This document shows positions 1 through 7,203 of a stretch of DNA of 47,830 bases, one piece after another. Below the pieces are notes generated by a model, which made no database searches, was not told where the DNA came from, and worked only from the letters and a program-made list of their open reading frames with translations. Within the stretch, counting starts at the first letter, position 1; the number at the start of each line of letters is the position of its first letter. The position numbers and the translations under genes are program-made. Source of the stretch: an uncultured Bacteroidales bacterium (GTDB lineage: Bacteria > Bacteroidota > Bacteroidia > Bacteroidales > Paludibacteraceae); assembly GCA_902765485.1 (NCBI GenBank), contig CACWZZ010000015.1, forward strand, positions 1 to 47,830. Reading direction: 5' to 3'.

Positions 1-1
1 A

Positions 2-319
2 GACCCGATTCATCACATCTCGGGCAAGATCGCGAAGAAATTTCGCACGATTTACAATTACATGAAAGCCACCGGACTGAAATATACTTCCGTCCACGGT
101 GAGCGCAGCACCCAGCCCTCCACCAAGGAGTTGAAGGCGCGTGAGCGTTTCGCCGGAGTGGCAGCGATGGTGACCGCACGTCGCGCCGATCTGACCAAGA
201 TCGTTGCCGACCAGCAGGCTTTCCTCGCGCAGAAAGACACCGCCGGTGGTGCAAAAACTATGCGCGCCTACCTGTGGAGGGTATGCGGACAAGAGTACGA
301 TGCGGAGCATCAAGGCTAG
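2..319 (+). CDS. Small hypothetical protein, 5' end cut by window
   Basis: The frame is open from base 2 and ends at a TAG at 317-319, so the gene begins upstream of the window; the ATG at 62 is internal. The visible 105 residues are basic, start with a DPIHHISGKIAKKF segment and continue with an Arg/Lys-rich helical stretch. I do not recognise a catalytic family. The opening DP-x3-I-x-GKI-x-K pattern and a later P-x-x-KEL...F...AAM segment resemble the protein encoded at 34712-35212 (DPFKGMRGKVQK, then QGAEL...F...KQM), so the two may be paralogues of a Bacteroidales small-protein family. A C-rich/G-rich palindrome and a terminator follow. Confidence 0.6.
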   Translation, partial: DPIHHISGKIAKKFRTIYNYMKATGLKYTSVHGERSTQPSTKELKARERFAGVAAMVTARRADLTKIVADQQAFLAQKDTAGGAKTMRAYLWRVCGQEYDAEHQG

Positions 320-350
320 CCCCCCAACCCCCTAAAGGGGGAGAGGATTG
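320..350. repeat. C-run/G-run palindromic intergenic repeat
   Basis: CCCCC-TAAA-GGGGG (328-341) directly follows the stop of the first gene. It is of the same type as the C-run/CTCAA/G-run repeats at 20103-20136 and, inside a gene, at 45898-45930. Confidence 0.6.
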
Positions 351-378
351 AAAAAATCGTCCTGCGGGGCGATTTTTT
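351..378 (+). terminator. Intrinsic terminator after the first gene
   Basis: AAAAAATCG (351-359) pairs with CGATTTTTT (370-378) around a 10-nt G-rich loop and is followed by a T-rich stretch. It ends the upstream unit about 10 bp before the mce promoter. Confidence 0.75.
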
Positions 379-387
379 CTGTTTTTA

Positions 388-419
388 TTTGCATAAATGC
401 AAAAAAAGTTGTAACTTTG
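388..419 (+). promoter_or_regulatory. Bacteroidetes-type promoter of the mce-decarboxylase operon
   Basis: TTTG (388-391, extended to TTTGCATAAAT) and TAACTTTG (412-419) are separated by 20 bp, matching the Bacteroidetes -33/-7 consensus. The start codon of mce lies about 50 bp downstream. Confidence 0.8.
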
Positions 420-470
420 CGCGGAATTTTGAAAAATCATTTTAATTAACACAAAATAACAAATTTCATT

Positions 471-884
471 ATGAAACCTACGCACATTGAGCATTTAGGT
501 ATCGCAGTTACTTCCATAGAAGAGGCTGCACCGTTCTTTGAGTTCCTTACCGGGAACAAGTGTTACTCCATCGAGGTCGTTGAGGATCAGAAAGTTCGTA
601 CCGCTTTCTTCAAAGTGGGTGAAGTGAAGATCGAACTATTGGAGCCGACGAGCCCGGAGTCCACAATCGCTAAATTTATTGAGAAAAACGGCGGTCGCGG
701 TGGTGTTCACCACGTTGCTTTCAACGTAGAGAACGTAGCAGAAGCCCTCGCAGAATGCGAAGCAGCCGGCATCCAACTGATCGACAAAGTTCCGCGCAAA
801 GGCGCAGAGAACCTGATGATCGCGTTCCTGCACCCGAAGAGCACCAAGGGCGTTTTGACCGAGCTCTGCCAGCAACCAAAATAA
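471..884 (+). CDS. mce: Methylmalonyl-CoA epimerase
   Basis: The 137-residue protein is of the vicinal-oxygen-chelate (glyoxalase-like) fold. It opens with IEHLGIAVTSIEEAAPFFE, and the second repeat carries GGRGGVHHVAFNVENV; the metal ligands are expected to be the His of EHLGIAV, the His of HHVAF and a late Glu (near LTELCQ). It should interconvert (R)- and (S)-methylmalonyl-CoA in the cytoplasm, linking methylmalonyl-CoA mutase to the decarboxylase. Length is typical of the family. It is first in the operon, 50 bp after a clear promoter, and is followed by the carboxyltransferase gene that would use its product. Assignment is by remembered family features plus context, and both agree. Confidence 0.92.
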   Translation: MKPTHIEHLGIAVTSIEEAAPFFEFLTGNKCYSIEVVEDQKVRTAFFKVGEVKIELLEPTSPESTIAKFIEKNGGRGGVHHVAFNVENVAEALAECEAAGIQLIDKVPRKGAENLMIAFLHPKSTKGVLTELCQQPK

Positions 885-922
885 TTGAGAATTTAGAATT
901 GAGAATTGAGAATTCGAGAATT
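884..922. repeat. Period-7 micro-tandem array (ATTGAGA)
   Basis: ATTGAGA, ATTTAGA, ATTGAGA, ATTGAGA and ATTCGAGA run head to tail from the last base of the mce stop codon up to the ATG of the next gene at 923. The whole intergenic gap is repeat. Confidence 0.8.
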
Positions 923-2479
923 ATGGATCAAGCAAAATTAGATAGATTAGTAGAGAACCGCGAGAAGGCGATGGCAGGCGGCGGTGAAGCAGCCGTAGAG
1001 AAACACCACGCCAAGGGTTCTTATACCGCTCGTGAGCGTATCAATATGCTGCTGGACGAGGGTTCGTTTGAGGAAGTGAACATGTTCCTGACCCACCGCT
1101 GCCACGATTTCGGCATGGAGAAGAAAGTGTTCCTCGGTGACGGTGTAGCCGTAGGATCGGGTACTATTGACGGTCGTCTGGTGTTCGTTTTTGCGCAGGA
1201 CGCAACGGTCATCGGCGGTTCGCTGAGCGAGACGATGGCGCAGAAGATATGCAATGTGATGGATCAAGCCATGAAACTGGGTGCTCCGATCATCGGTCTG
1301 AACGATTCGGGTGGTGCCCGTATTCAAGAAGGAGCGTGCGCGCTCGCGGGATACGCAGAGATTTTTGAGCGTAATATCCTTGCTTCCGGCGTTGTGCCGC
1401 AGATCAGTGTGATCTTCGGTCCGTGCGCGGGTGGAGCAGTATATAGCCCGGCTCTGACTGACTTTATCATGATGACCGAGCAGAACAGTTATATGTTCAT
1501 CACCGGTCCGAAGGTAGTGAAATCCGTTACGGGTGAGGACGTGACCGTAGAGCAGCTCGGCGGCGCAAAGATCCACGCTACCAAATCGGGTGTGACCCAT
1601 TTCGTGGCTGCGACTGAGGAAGAGGCATTGGCAGAAGTACGCCGTCTCGTTTCCTTCATTCCGCAGAACAACATGGAGGAGGCTCCGCTGGTAGAGTGCA
1701 CCGATGATATCACGCGTGTGGACGACAACCTGAACGACATCGTTCCGGCTGATCCGAACAAACCGTACGACATGCACGAGATCATCAACACGATCGTTGA
1801 CAACGGCGATTTCATGGAGGTTCACAAGGATTTTGCCAAGAACGTGATCTGCGGTTTCGCTCGTTTCAACGGCCGTTCGACAGGTATCATCGCGAACCAA
1901 CCGAGTTGGCTGGCAGGCGTGCTGGACTGCGACGCGAGCCGCAAAGCCGCGCGTTTCGTACGTTTCTGCGACGCATTCAATATCCAGATTCTGACGCTTG
2001 TGGACGTACCGGGCTTCCTGTGCGGCACGGGACAAGAGTACGCAGGTATCATTGACCACGGAGCAAAGTTGATGTTCGCTTACGGCGAAGCGACCGTTCC
2101 GAAGGTAACGATCACCGTTCGTAAGTCGTACGGCGGAAGCCATATCGTGATGAGCTGCAAGCAGTTACGCGGCGATATGTGCTACGCATGGCCGAACGCA
2201 GAGATCGCAGTAATGGGTGCCAGCGGTGCCGTAGGTGTGCTGCAAGCCAAAGCGATCAAAGCCATCGAGGATCCGGAGGAGAAGAAGAAATTTATCGCCG
2301 AGAAAGAGGCGGAATACAAAGACCTCTTCGCTTCTCCGTATCAGGCAGCCAACCGCGGTTATATCGACGACGTGATCGAGCCGCGCTACACCCGTAGCCG
2401 TATCATCCGTGCGTTCGAGATGCTGCAGACCAAGCGTCTGACAAATCCGCTGAAGAAACACTCTAATATACCGTTGTAA
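923..2479 (+). CDS. mmdA: Acyl-CoA carboxylase/methylmalonyl-CoA decarboxylase carboxyltransferase subunit
   Basis: The 518-residue carboxyltransferase has two crotonase-like halves. The first contains GLNDSGGARIQEG and GPCAGGAVYSPAL, the second VDVPGFLCGTGQE and YGGSHIVMSCKQL; the C-terminus, NPLKKHSNIPL, is characteristic of this subunit. It should move the carboxyl group of (S)-methylmalonyl-CoA onto the biotin carrier encoded just downstream, releasing propionyl-CoA. An open frame extends upstream to 755, but ATG 923 gives the family-typical start (DQAKLDRLVENREKAM). The neighbouring Na+-pump subunits favour the decarboxylase role over propionyl-CoA carboxylase. Stop and next start are separated by 2 bp. 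Confidence 0.95.
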   Translation: MDQAKLDRLVENREKAMAGGGEAAVEKHHAKGSYTARERINMLLDEGSFEEVNMFLTHRCHDFGMEKKVFLGDGVAVGSGTIDGRLVFVFAQDATVIGGSLSETMAQKICNVMDQAMKLGAPIIGLNDSGGARIQEGACALAGYAEIFERNILASGVVPQISVIFGPCAGGAVYSPALTDFIMMTEQNSYMFITGPKVVKSVTGEDVTVEQLGGAKIHATKSGVTHFVAATEEEALAEVRRLVSFIPQNNMEEAPLVECTDDITRVDDNLNDIVPADPNKPYDMHEIINTIVDNGDFMEVHKDFAKNVICGFARFNGRSTGIIANQPSWLAGVLDCDASRKAARFVRFCDAFNIQILTLVDVPGFLCGTGQEYAGIIDHGAKLMFAYGEATVPKVTITVRKSYGGSHIVMSCKQLRGDMCYAWPNAEIAVMGASGAVGVLQAKAIKAIEDPEEKKKFIAEKEAEYKDLFASPYQAANRGYIDDVIEPRYTRSRIIRAFEMLQTKRLTNPLKKHSNIPL

Positions 2480-2481
2480 TT

Positions 2482-2880
2482 ATGATACTATTAGCAGTAA
2501 CAGCAGAGACATGGATCGTGACCGGACTGGGCTTCGGCATCGTGCTGGTGTTGCTTTTCTGTTTGGTTTATATCCTCCAATTCTTCGGATGGATCATGCA
2601 GAAAGCGACCGCTCCTCGCGCGCCGAAAGCCGAGAAACCGGCTGCGAAACCGGTAGAGAAACCGGCTCAAAAAGCTGTGGGTGAACCTACAGACGGAGAG
2701 AAGGCAGCTATCGCCATGGCAATCTCTGAGGCAAGCAATGATGATGTCGTTGCTGTCGCATACGCGCTCTATCTGGCGCAAAACAGAACACATGATATTC
2801 CGACCGCAATGATCTCGCTGCATAAGCACGAGACGGCATGGAATACCAAATCAGTAGGAATGAACAACGTGGGTTTTTAA
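2482..2880 (+). CDS. OadG-family gamma subunit of sodium-pump decarboxylase
   Basis: The 132-residue protein has one N-terminal membrane helix (about residues 11-40), an Ala/Pro/Lys-rich linker (residues 44-66) and a compact C-terminal region. This is the layout of OadG/MmdD subunits, which anchor the carboxyltransferase and biotin carrier to the membrane beta subunit. The C-terminal part contains AVAYALYLAQ and, 16 residues later, HETAWNTK. A very similar pair, [10 protein letters not shown] and HKTAWNNK, ends the PycB-like protein at 22010-23683, which points to a shared docking tail. It lies between the carboxyltransferase and the biotin carrier in a compact operon. Confidence 0.88.
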   Translation: MILLAVTAETWIVTGLGFGIVLVLLFCLVYILQFFGWIMQKATAPRAPKAEKPAAKPVEKPAQKAVGEPTDGEKAAIAMAISEASNDDVVAVAYALYLAQNRTHDIPTAMISLHKHETAWNTKSVGMNNVGF

Positions 2881-2903
2881 GAAACCGAATTAATAAAAAT
2901 TTT

Positions 2904-3350
2904 ATGAAAGAGTTCACATTCAAAATTAACGGCGTGGAGTACAAATGCGCCGTAGAAGAAGTAGAAGCCGGCAAAACGAACGTAACCGTTAACGGCAAAG
3001 TATATACCGTAGAGACCGAGGTAGCCGCTCCGAAAGCCGCACCGGTTCCCAAAGCAGCTCCTGCACCGGCACCGAAACCGGCTGCTGCTCCCGCTCCGAA
3101 AGCAGAAGCACCGAAACCCGCTGCTCCCGCTGCAGGCGGCGTACAAGTAAAAAGCCCGCTGCCCGGAAGCGTAATCAAAGTGCTGGTATCGGAAGGACAG
3201 GCAGTCAAACGCGGAGACACGCTGCTGACACTGGAGTCCATGAAAATGGAGAACGCCATCATGGCAGAGCAGGACGGTACCGTTAAACAGGTTGCCGTTA
3301 CTCCGGGACAAAACGTAATGCAGGACGATCTGCTCATCGTGCTTGGTTAA
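2904..3350 (+). CDS. Biotin carboxyl carrier protein of the decarboxylase
   Basis: The 148-residue protein has an N-terminal beta-rich segment (1-40), an Ala/Pro/Lys swinging arm (41-78) and a C-terminal biotinyl domain with ESMKMEN; Lys114 is the predicted biotinylation site, with Ser replacing the usual Ala of AMKM. It carries the carboxyl group from the carboxyltransferase to the membrane beta subunit. The frame is open from 2838, but ATG 2904 after an A/T-rich leader gives the normal family start (KEFTFKINGVEY). No second biotin-carrier gene is seen in this window, so it may also serve the PycB-like protein. Confidence 0.93.
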   Translation: MKEFTFKINGVEYKCAVEEVEAGKTNVTVNGKVYTVETEVAAPKAAPVPKAAPAPAPKPAAAPAPKAEAPKPAAPAAGGVQVKSPLPGSVIKVLVSEGQAVKRGDTLLTLESMKMENAIMAEQDGTVKQVAVTPGQNVMQDDLLIVLG

Positions 3351-3351
3351 T

Positions 3352-3391
3352 CTAGTCATCTAGTCAACTGGTTAACTAGTCAACTAGACGA
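3352..3391. repeat. Period-8 micro-tandem array (CTAGTCAA)
   Basis: CTAGTCAT, CTAGTCAA, CTGGTTAA, CTAGTCAA and CTAGACGA are five head-to-tail 8-mers. They start two bases after the biotin-carrier stop and fill most of the gap before the beta-subunit gene. Confidence 0.8.
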
Positions 3392-3409
3392 TTATCAAAC
3401 GAACAGATT

Positions 3410-4585
3410 ATGAACATTCTGGAATTTTTTCAAGGCATGGGCTTCATGCAGATGACATGGCAACAAGGCGTAATGCTGTTGGTGTCGTTCTTCCTGCTGT
3501 ACCTTGCTATTCATAAGAAATACGAGCCGCTGCTGTTGCTTCCGATCGCATTCGGAATGCTGCTGACGAACTTGCCGGGAGCAGGTATGTTCCACGACGA
3601 GTTATGGACGGCATTCCTCGATCCGAGCAGCCCTGCGTACCACTCGTACGGCGCGATCCTGAAAGGTGCCGGACTGCTGGATGTGCTCTATATCGGCGTC
3701 AAAGCCGGAGTCTATCCCTGTCTGATCTTCATCGGCGTGGGAGCGATGACGGATTTCGGACCGCTGATTGCGAACCCGAAATCGCTGATCCTCGGAGCTG
3801 CTGCGCAGATCGGTATTTTCGTTACGTTCCTATGCGCTAACTGGATGGGCTTTACGCCTGCAGAAGCCGGTTCTATCGGTATCATCGGTGGCGCAGACGG
3901 ACCTACGTCTATCTTCCTGACCTCCAAGTTAGCACCTCATCTCTTGGGTCCGATCGCTATTGCGGCATACAGCTACATGGCGCTCGTTCCGGTTATTCAG
4001 CCGCCGATCATGCGCGCGCTGACGACCAAGAAAGAGCGTGCGATCAAGATGGGTCAGCTGCGTCCTGTTTCCAAGACAGAGAAGATCGTTTTCCCGATTA
4101 TCATTACCGCTATCGTAGCCCTCATTCTGCCGGACGCAGCTCCGCTGATCGGCTGTCTGATGCTCGGTAACCTGATGAAAGAGTGCGGGGTAGTGGAGCG
4201 TCTGTCGAAGACCGCACAGAACGAGTTGATGAATATTGTGGTCATCTTCCTTGGTCTGTCTGTGGGTGCTACGGCTACTGCCGGCAGTTTCCTGACGCTC
4301 AAGACCCTTGGTATTCTGACGATGGGTATTGTAGCCTTCGGAATGGGTACCGCAGGCGGTGTGCTGCTGGCTAAATTCATGAACCTCTTCCTGAAGGAGA
4401 AGATCAACCCGCTGATCGGTTCAGCCGGTGTTTCGGCAGTTCCGATGGCAGCTCGTGTGAGCCAGACCGTAGGACAAGAAGAGAACCCGTCGAACTTCCT
4501 TCTCATGCACGCCATGGGTCCGAATGTAGCCGGTGTGATCGGTTCTGCTGTCGCAGCAGGTGTGCTCCTGACGATGCTTGGATAA
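3410..4585 (+). CDS. oadB: Sodium ion-translocating decarboxylase beta subunit
   Basis: The 391-residue polytopic membrane protein is of the OadB/MmdB/GcdB family. It decarboxylates carboxybiotin and couples this to Na+ export. The hallmark [20 protein letters not shown] lies at about residues 157-176; Asp163 corresponds to the conserved Na+/H+-relay aspartate of this family. A second membrane half has [12 protein letters not shown] and [14 protein letters not shown]. Length and topology are normal. It completes the carboxyltransferase, gamma, biotin-carrier and beta set, and the histidine kinase gene starts 6 bp after its stop. Confidence 0.95.
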   Translation: MNILEFFQGMGFMQMTWQQGVMLLVSFFLLYLAIHKKYEPLLLLPIAFGMLLTNLPGAGMFHDELWTAFLDPSSPAYHSYGAILKGAGLLDVLYIGVKAGVYPCLIFIGVGAMTDFGPLIANPKSLILGAAAQIGIFVTFLCANWMGFTPAEAGSIGIIGGADGPTSIFLTSKLAPHLLGPIAIAAYSYMALVPVIQPPIMRALTTKKERAIKMGQLRPVSKTEKIVFPIIITAIVALILPDAAPLIGCLMLGNLMKECGVVERLSKTAQNELMNIVVIFLGLSVGATATAGSFLTLKTLGILTMGIVAFGMGTAGGVLLAKFMNLFLKEKINPLIGSAGVSAVPMAARVSQTVGQEENPSNFLLMHAMGPNVAGVIGSAVAAGVLLTMLG

Positions 4586-4591
4586 CAGCTT

Positions 4592-5725
4592 ATGTCCAAC
4601 AGACAAATAGGTACATTAATACTGGTAATAGCCATGGTTATCGTGGCTATTTCCGTATTATTTACCAATAATCTGGCGCGTTCGCTCCAAGTGGAAGAGC
4701 GGAAGAATATGTCCGTTTGGGTTGCAGCTACCCAGCAGTTGATCATCGCGGAGGACGACGCCGATATAGATTTCGTATCTACGATCATCGAGAATAATAC
4801 GACGATCCCGGTGTATATATGCGACGAGGACGGACGTATCTTAGCGAGCCGTAATGTGGAAGACAAGAAACAGGCAGCGAACGATGTTTTGCTGACGGGT
4901 TCGCATCACGGACCGATCGAGCTGAAGATCGACGAGACTACAACGCAATATATCTATTGGGACGACAGCCGCCTGCTGACCAGCCTGCGCTATGTGCCTT
5001 ACGCTCAGTTCGCGCTGATCTTCATCTTTATTGCGATCGCGGTCATCACGATGCTTACGGGTCAGAATAGCGAGGAGAACCGGCTATGGGTGGGACTTTC
5101 CAAAGAGACAGCACACCAATTAGGAACTCCGATCTCATCGCTCAATGCTTGGCAGCAACTGCTGGCGGACAAATATCCGGAGGATGAGTACGTGCCGCAG
5201 ATGAAGCGGGACATCGACCGTTTGCAGATGATCGCAGACCGCTTCCAGAAAATCGGTTCAGAGCCGTCTTTGCAACCGGAAGATATAGTGCCGGTGATAC
5301 AGAATGCGGTGTCTTACATGCGCGCTCGGACAAGCAGCCGAGTAAAGATCGATGATTCATCGCTTGCAGGGATTCAACGGATCGTGATGCTCAATGCACC
5401 GCTGATGCAATGGGTGATTGAGAATCTGCTTAAGAATGCCGTGGACGCGATCTCCGGAGACGGTCAGATTACGCTACAACTGCATGAGAATGAACGCGAA
5501 ATAATGCTGGATATAGCGGACAGTGGCAAAGGCATGGACGCGCTGACCCAAAGAAGAATCTTCGAGCCGGGTTATACGACCAAAGAGAGAGGGTGGGGCT
5601 TAGGCCTGCCACTCGCCAAACGTGTCGTCGAGCAGTATCATGGAGGCAAACTCCTCCTTAAGAGCTCGCAAGTTGGCGTCGGTACGACTTTCCGCATCGT
5701 TCTGAAAAAGACCGAAGACGGTTGA
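4592..5725 (+). CDS. Membrane sensor histidine kinase in the decarboxylase operon
   Basis: The 377-residue kinase has two membrane helices (about 5-24 and 138-156) around a roughly 110-residue extracytoplasmic sensor with VYICDEDGRILASRN, then a catalytic core. The phospho-acceptor is His175 in KETAHQLGTPISSL. The ATPase domain has the N-box (ENLLKNAVDAI), the G1 box (DSGKGMD), the F-box (FEPGYTTKERGWG) and the G2 box (GLGLPL). No response regulator lies nearby. Placement 6 bp after the Na+-pump beta subunit suggests co-transcription and perhaps sensing of pump activity or dicarboxylates, but this is inference. Its last 126 bp overlap ispE in antisense orientation. Confidence 0.9.
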   Translation: MSNRQIGTLILVIAMVIVAISVLFTNNLARSLQVEERKNMSVWVAATQQLIIAEDDADIDFVSTIIENNTTIPVYICDEDGRILASRNVEDKKQAANDVLLTGSHHGPIELKIDETTTQYIYWDDSRLLTSLRYVPYAQFALIFIFIAIAVITMLTGQNSEENRLWVGLSKETAHQLGTPISSLNAWQQLLADKYPEDEYVPQMKRDIDRLQMIADRFQKIGSEPSLQPEDIVPVIQNAVSYMRARTSSRVKIDDSSLAGIQRIVMLNAPLMQWVIENLLKNAVDAISGDGQITLQLHENEREIMLDIADSGKGMDALTQRRIFEPGYTTKERGWGLGLPLAKRVVEQYHGGKLLLKSSQVGVGTTFRIVLKKTEDG

Positions 5726-6469
5726 GCCGCTACCGCTCATACTTGCATAGAAAGCGCCTGCGTCCTGTAGGCGCTTTTTGATTGCCGCAATCTGCGGATG
5801 AAGAGGAAAGACCGTCGCTTCAAAATCATTGACAAAGAGACCGCTTTCGCACAAAGCGCAAAGATCGCTTCGCTGACGGAGCAACGACTTGATTTGTCCT
5901 GCCGCTTCCGGATGTTTTGTGATGCCGGAGTATGCTTCCTTGGTGCTTACCCCTTCGTTGGGTTTAATCATGACGATACGAATCCCTTTGAGATCCAGAT
6001 CAATCGGCGTTAAGACATCTCCGATACCTTCTGCATAGCAGGGCGTGTTGTAGATAAAGAACGGACAATCTGCTCCGAGCGGACGCACTTCTTGCGCCAG
6101 CTGCTCTCGGGTTAACCCCAGATGGAACAACTCATTCAGCGCGATCGCCATGTGTGCCGCATCGCTGCTGCCGCCTCCTAAACCTGCTCCGAAGGGGATG
6201 TTCTTTTTGAACCGGATAGCGACTTTCCCTATTTGAGGGTATTTCGCCGCCATCCGTTGGTAACATTGGATGATCAGATTGTCCTCCGGTTTGCAATCGA
6301 CCGCGATACCTTCTTGCGTAAAGGAAAACTGACGGCTGACGGCTACTTCCAGCTCATCGTGCAGCGGATAAATAGGCAAGAAGACGGTCTCCAGATCATG
6401 GTAGCCGTCTTCGCGCTTACGTGTTACTCGTAGCCCAAAATTGATTTTACAATTCGGATAAAGTATCAT
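5600..6469 (-). CDS. ispE: 4-diphosphocytidyl-2-C-methyl-D-erythritol kinase
   Basis: The 289-residue GHMP kinase acts in the non-mevalonate isoprenoid pathway, phosphorylating CDP-methylerythritol. Landmarks are YPNCKINFGL at the start, REDGYHDLETVF, the ATP-binding glycine loop PFGAGLGGGSSDAA, the catalytic Asp in LGADCPFF and the third GHMP motif MSGSGSTVFGLF. A start at 6469 is preferred over the upstream ATG at 6505 because homologues begin with the Y-x-N-x-KINFGL segment and because 6505 lies within a stable hairpin. Its 3' end overlaps the histidine kinase by 126 bp. Both overlapping ends encode conserved motifs, so neither is a miscalled extension. Confidence 0.93.
   Translation of the reverse strand: MILYPNCKINFGLRVTRKREDGYHDLETVFLPIYPLHDELEVAVSRQFSFTQEGIAVDCKPEDNLIIQCYQRMAAKYPQIGKVAIRFKKNIPFGAGLGGGSSDAAHMAIALNELFHLGLTREQLAQEVRPLGADCPFFIYNTPCYAEGIGDVLTPIDLDLKGIRIVMIKPNEGVSTKEAYSGITKHPEAAGQIKSLLRQRSDLCALCESGLFVNDFEATVFPLHPQIAAIKKRLQDAGAFYASMSGSGSTVFGLFQNDAESRTDANLRALKEEFASMILLDDTFGEWQA
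5751..5779 (+). terminator. Terminator of the decarboxylase operon, inside ispE
   Basis: AAAGCGCCT (5751-5759) pairs with AGGCGCTTT (5769-5777) and runs into a T tract. It lies 25 bp after the histidine kinase stop and entirely inside the coding region of the convergent ispE gene. Confidence 0.85.
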
Positions 6470-6483
6470 GTTCTGCTCTTTAA

Positions 6484-6516
6484 AAACGAAAACAGTCGTC
6501 ATCACGACGCCTGTTT
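6484..6516. promoter_or_regulatory. Hairpin with T-run in the ispE leader
   Basis: AAAACAG-t-CGTC-atcac-GACG-c-CTGTTTT forms a stem with A/T tracts on both sides, so it reads as an intrinsic terminator on either strand. It lies between the ispE promoter and its start codon, so it could attenuate ispE or stop antisense read-through. Confidence 0.5.
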
Positions 6517-6598
6517 TTCTAAGGTATTAGTCTGTTTATTTAAGGTACAAAAAAGATTGGTCTTGTTCGTAGGATTTGTTTGTTTCTCAAATCCGGTG

Positions 6599-6630
6599 CA
6601 AAAGTACTGCTTTTTTTTGACATGACCAAA
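6599..6630 (-). promoter_or_regulatory. Promoter of ispE
   Basis: On the minus strand, TTTG (6630-6627) and TACTTTTG (6606-6599) are 20 bp apart. The leader to the ispE ATG is about 125 nt and contains the hairpin at 6484-6516. Confidence 0.7.
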
Positions 6631-6645
6631 TTTTTTATTATGTTT

Positions 6646-6686
6646 TATAGCATATTTTGCTAAATTGACTTTGCAAAATGGCTATA
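6646..6686 (-). terminator. Long hairpin at the end of the yfcE unit
   Basis: TATAGC...ATTTTGC pairs with GCAAAAT...GCTATA, giving a 13-bp stem with a small bulge. It overlaps the last codon and stop of the phosphoesterase gene. There is no strong T run, so it may be an RNA end-protecting structure rather than a classical terminator. Confidence 0.45.
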
Positions 6687-7203
6687 TTCGTTCTAACTCG
6701 ATCACTTCCAGGTCTTTTATTGCGCTTCCGTCGATGGTAAAACGCAGCAAAGTCTGGCAGGGTTGCCATCCTTGTTTGCCTGCTGCTCCCGGGTTCATGG
6801 TCAGGAATTTATAGTGCGAATCATATTGTACTTTCAGTATATGGCTGTGTCCGCAAACGAATAAATCAATTCGTTGATTTGGGTCGTCGTAGTGCTCCAG
6901 CGCTTTGCGAAACATAGGAAGAAGCCAAGGATTGTATTTCCCGGGATAGCCGCCGATATGGGTCATCAGTACATTTACATCCTCTACCCGAAAGCGATAA
7001 AATTCCGAGAGGGTATAACGCACATCTCCGCTGTCCATATTGCCATACACTGCACGGGTGGGTTTGAACTCCCGCAGTTTGCGCAGCACTTCCTCGGAAC
7101 CGATATCTCCTGCATGCCAGATCTCGTCCACATCTTTGAAGTGGACCAGAACTCGCGGATCTAACAGTCCGTGTGTGTCGCTAAGTACTCCGATGCGTGT
7201 CAT
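6682..7203 (-). CDS. YfcE/MJ0936-family metallophosphoesterase
   Basis: The 173-residue calcineurin-like phosphoesterase shows the ordered metal-binding motifs LSDTHG (8-13), HAGDIG (36-41), YGNMD, THIGGYPG and CGHSH. Small proteins of this type hydrolyse phosphodiesters in the cytoplasm; the physiological substrate is usually unknown. Its ATG overlaps the TGA of the gldF-like gene (ATGA), so the two are translationally coupled. Confidence 0.9.
   Translation of the reverse strand: MTRIGVLSDTHGLLDPRVLVHFKDVDEIWHAGDIGSEEVLRKLREFKPTRAVYGNMDSGDVRYTLSEFYRFRVEDVNVLMTHIGGYPGKYNPWLLPMFRKALEHYDDPNQRIDLFVCGHSHILKVQYDSHYKFLTMNPGAAGKQGWQPCQTLLRFTIDGSAIKDLEVIELERI

Noticed and set aside
947-2143. 398-codon open frame antisense to mmdA
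   Set aside because: It mirrors the codon bias of a well-recognised gene and has no recognisable domain or promoter.
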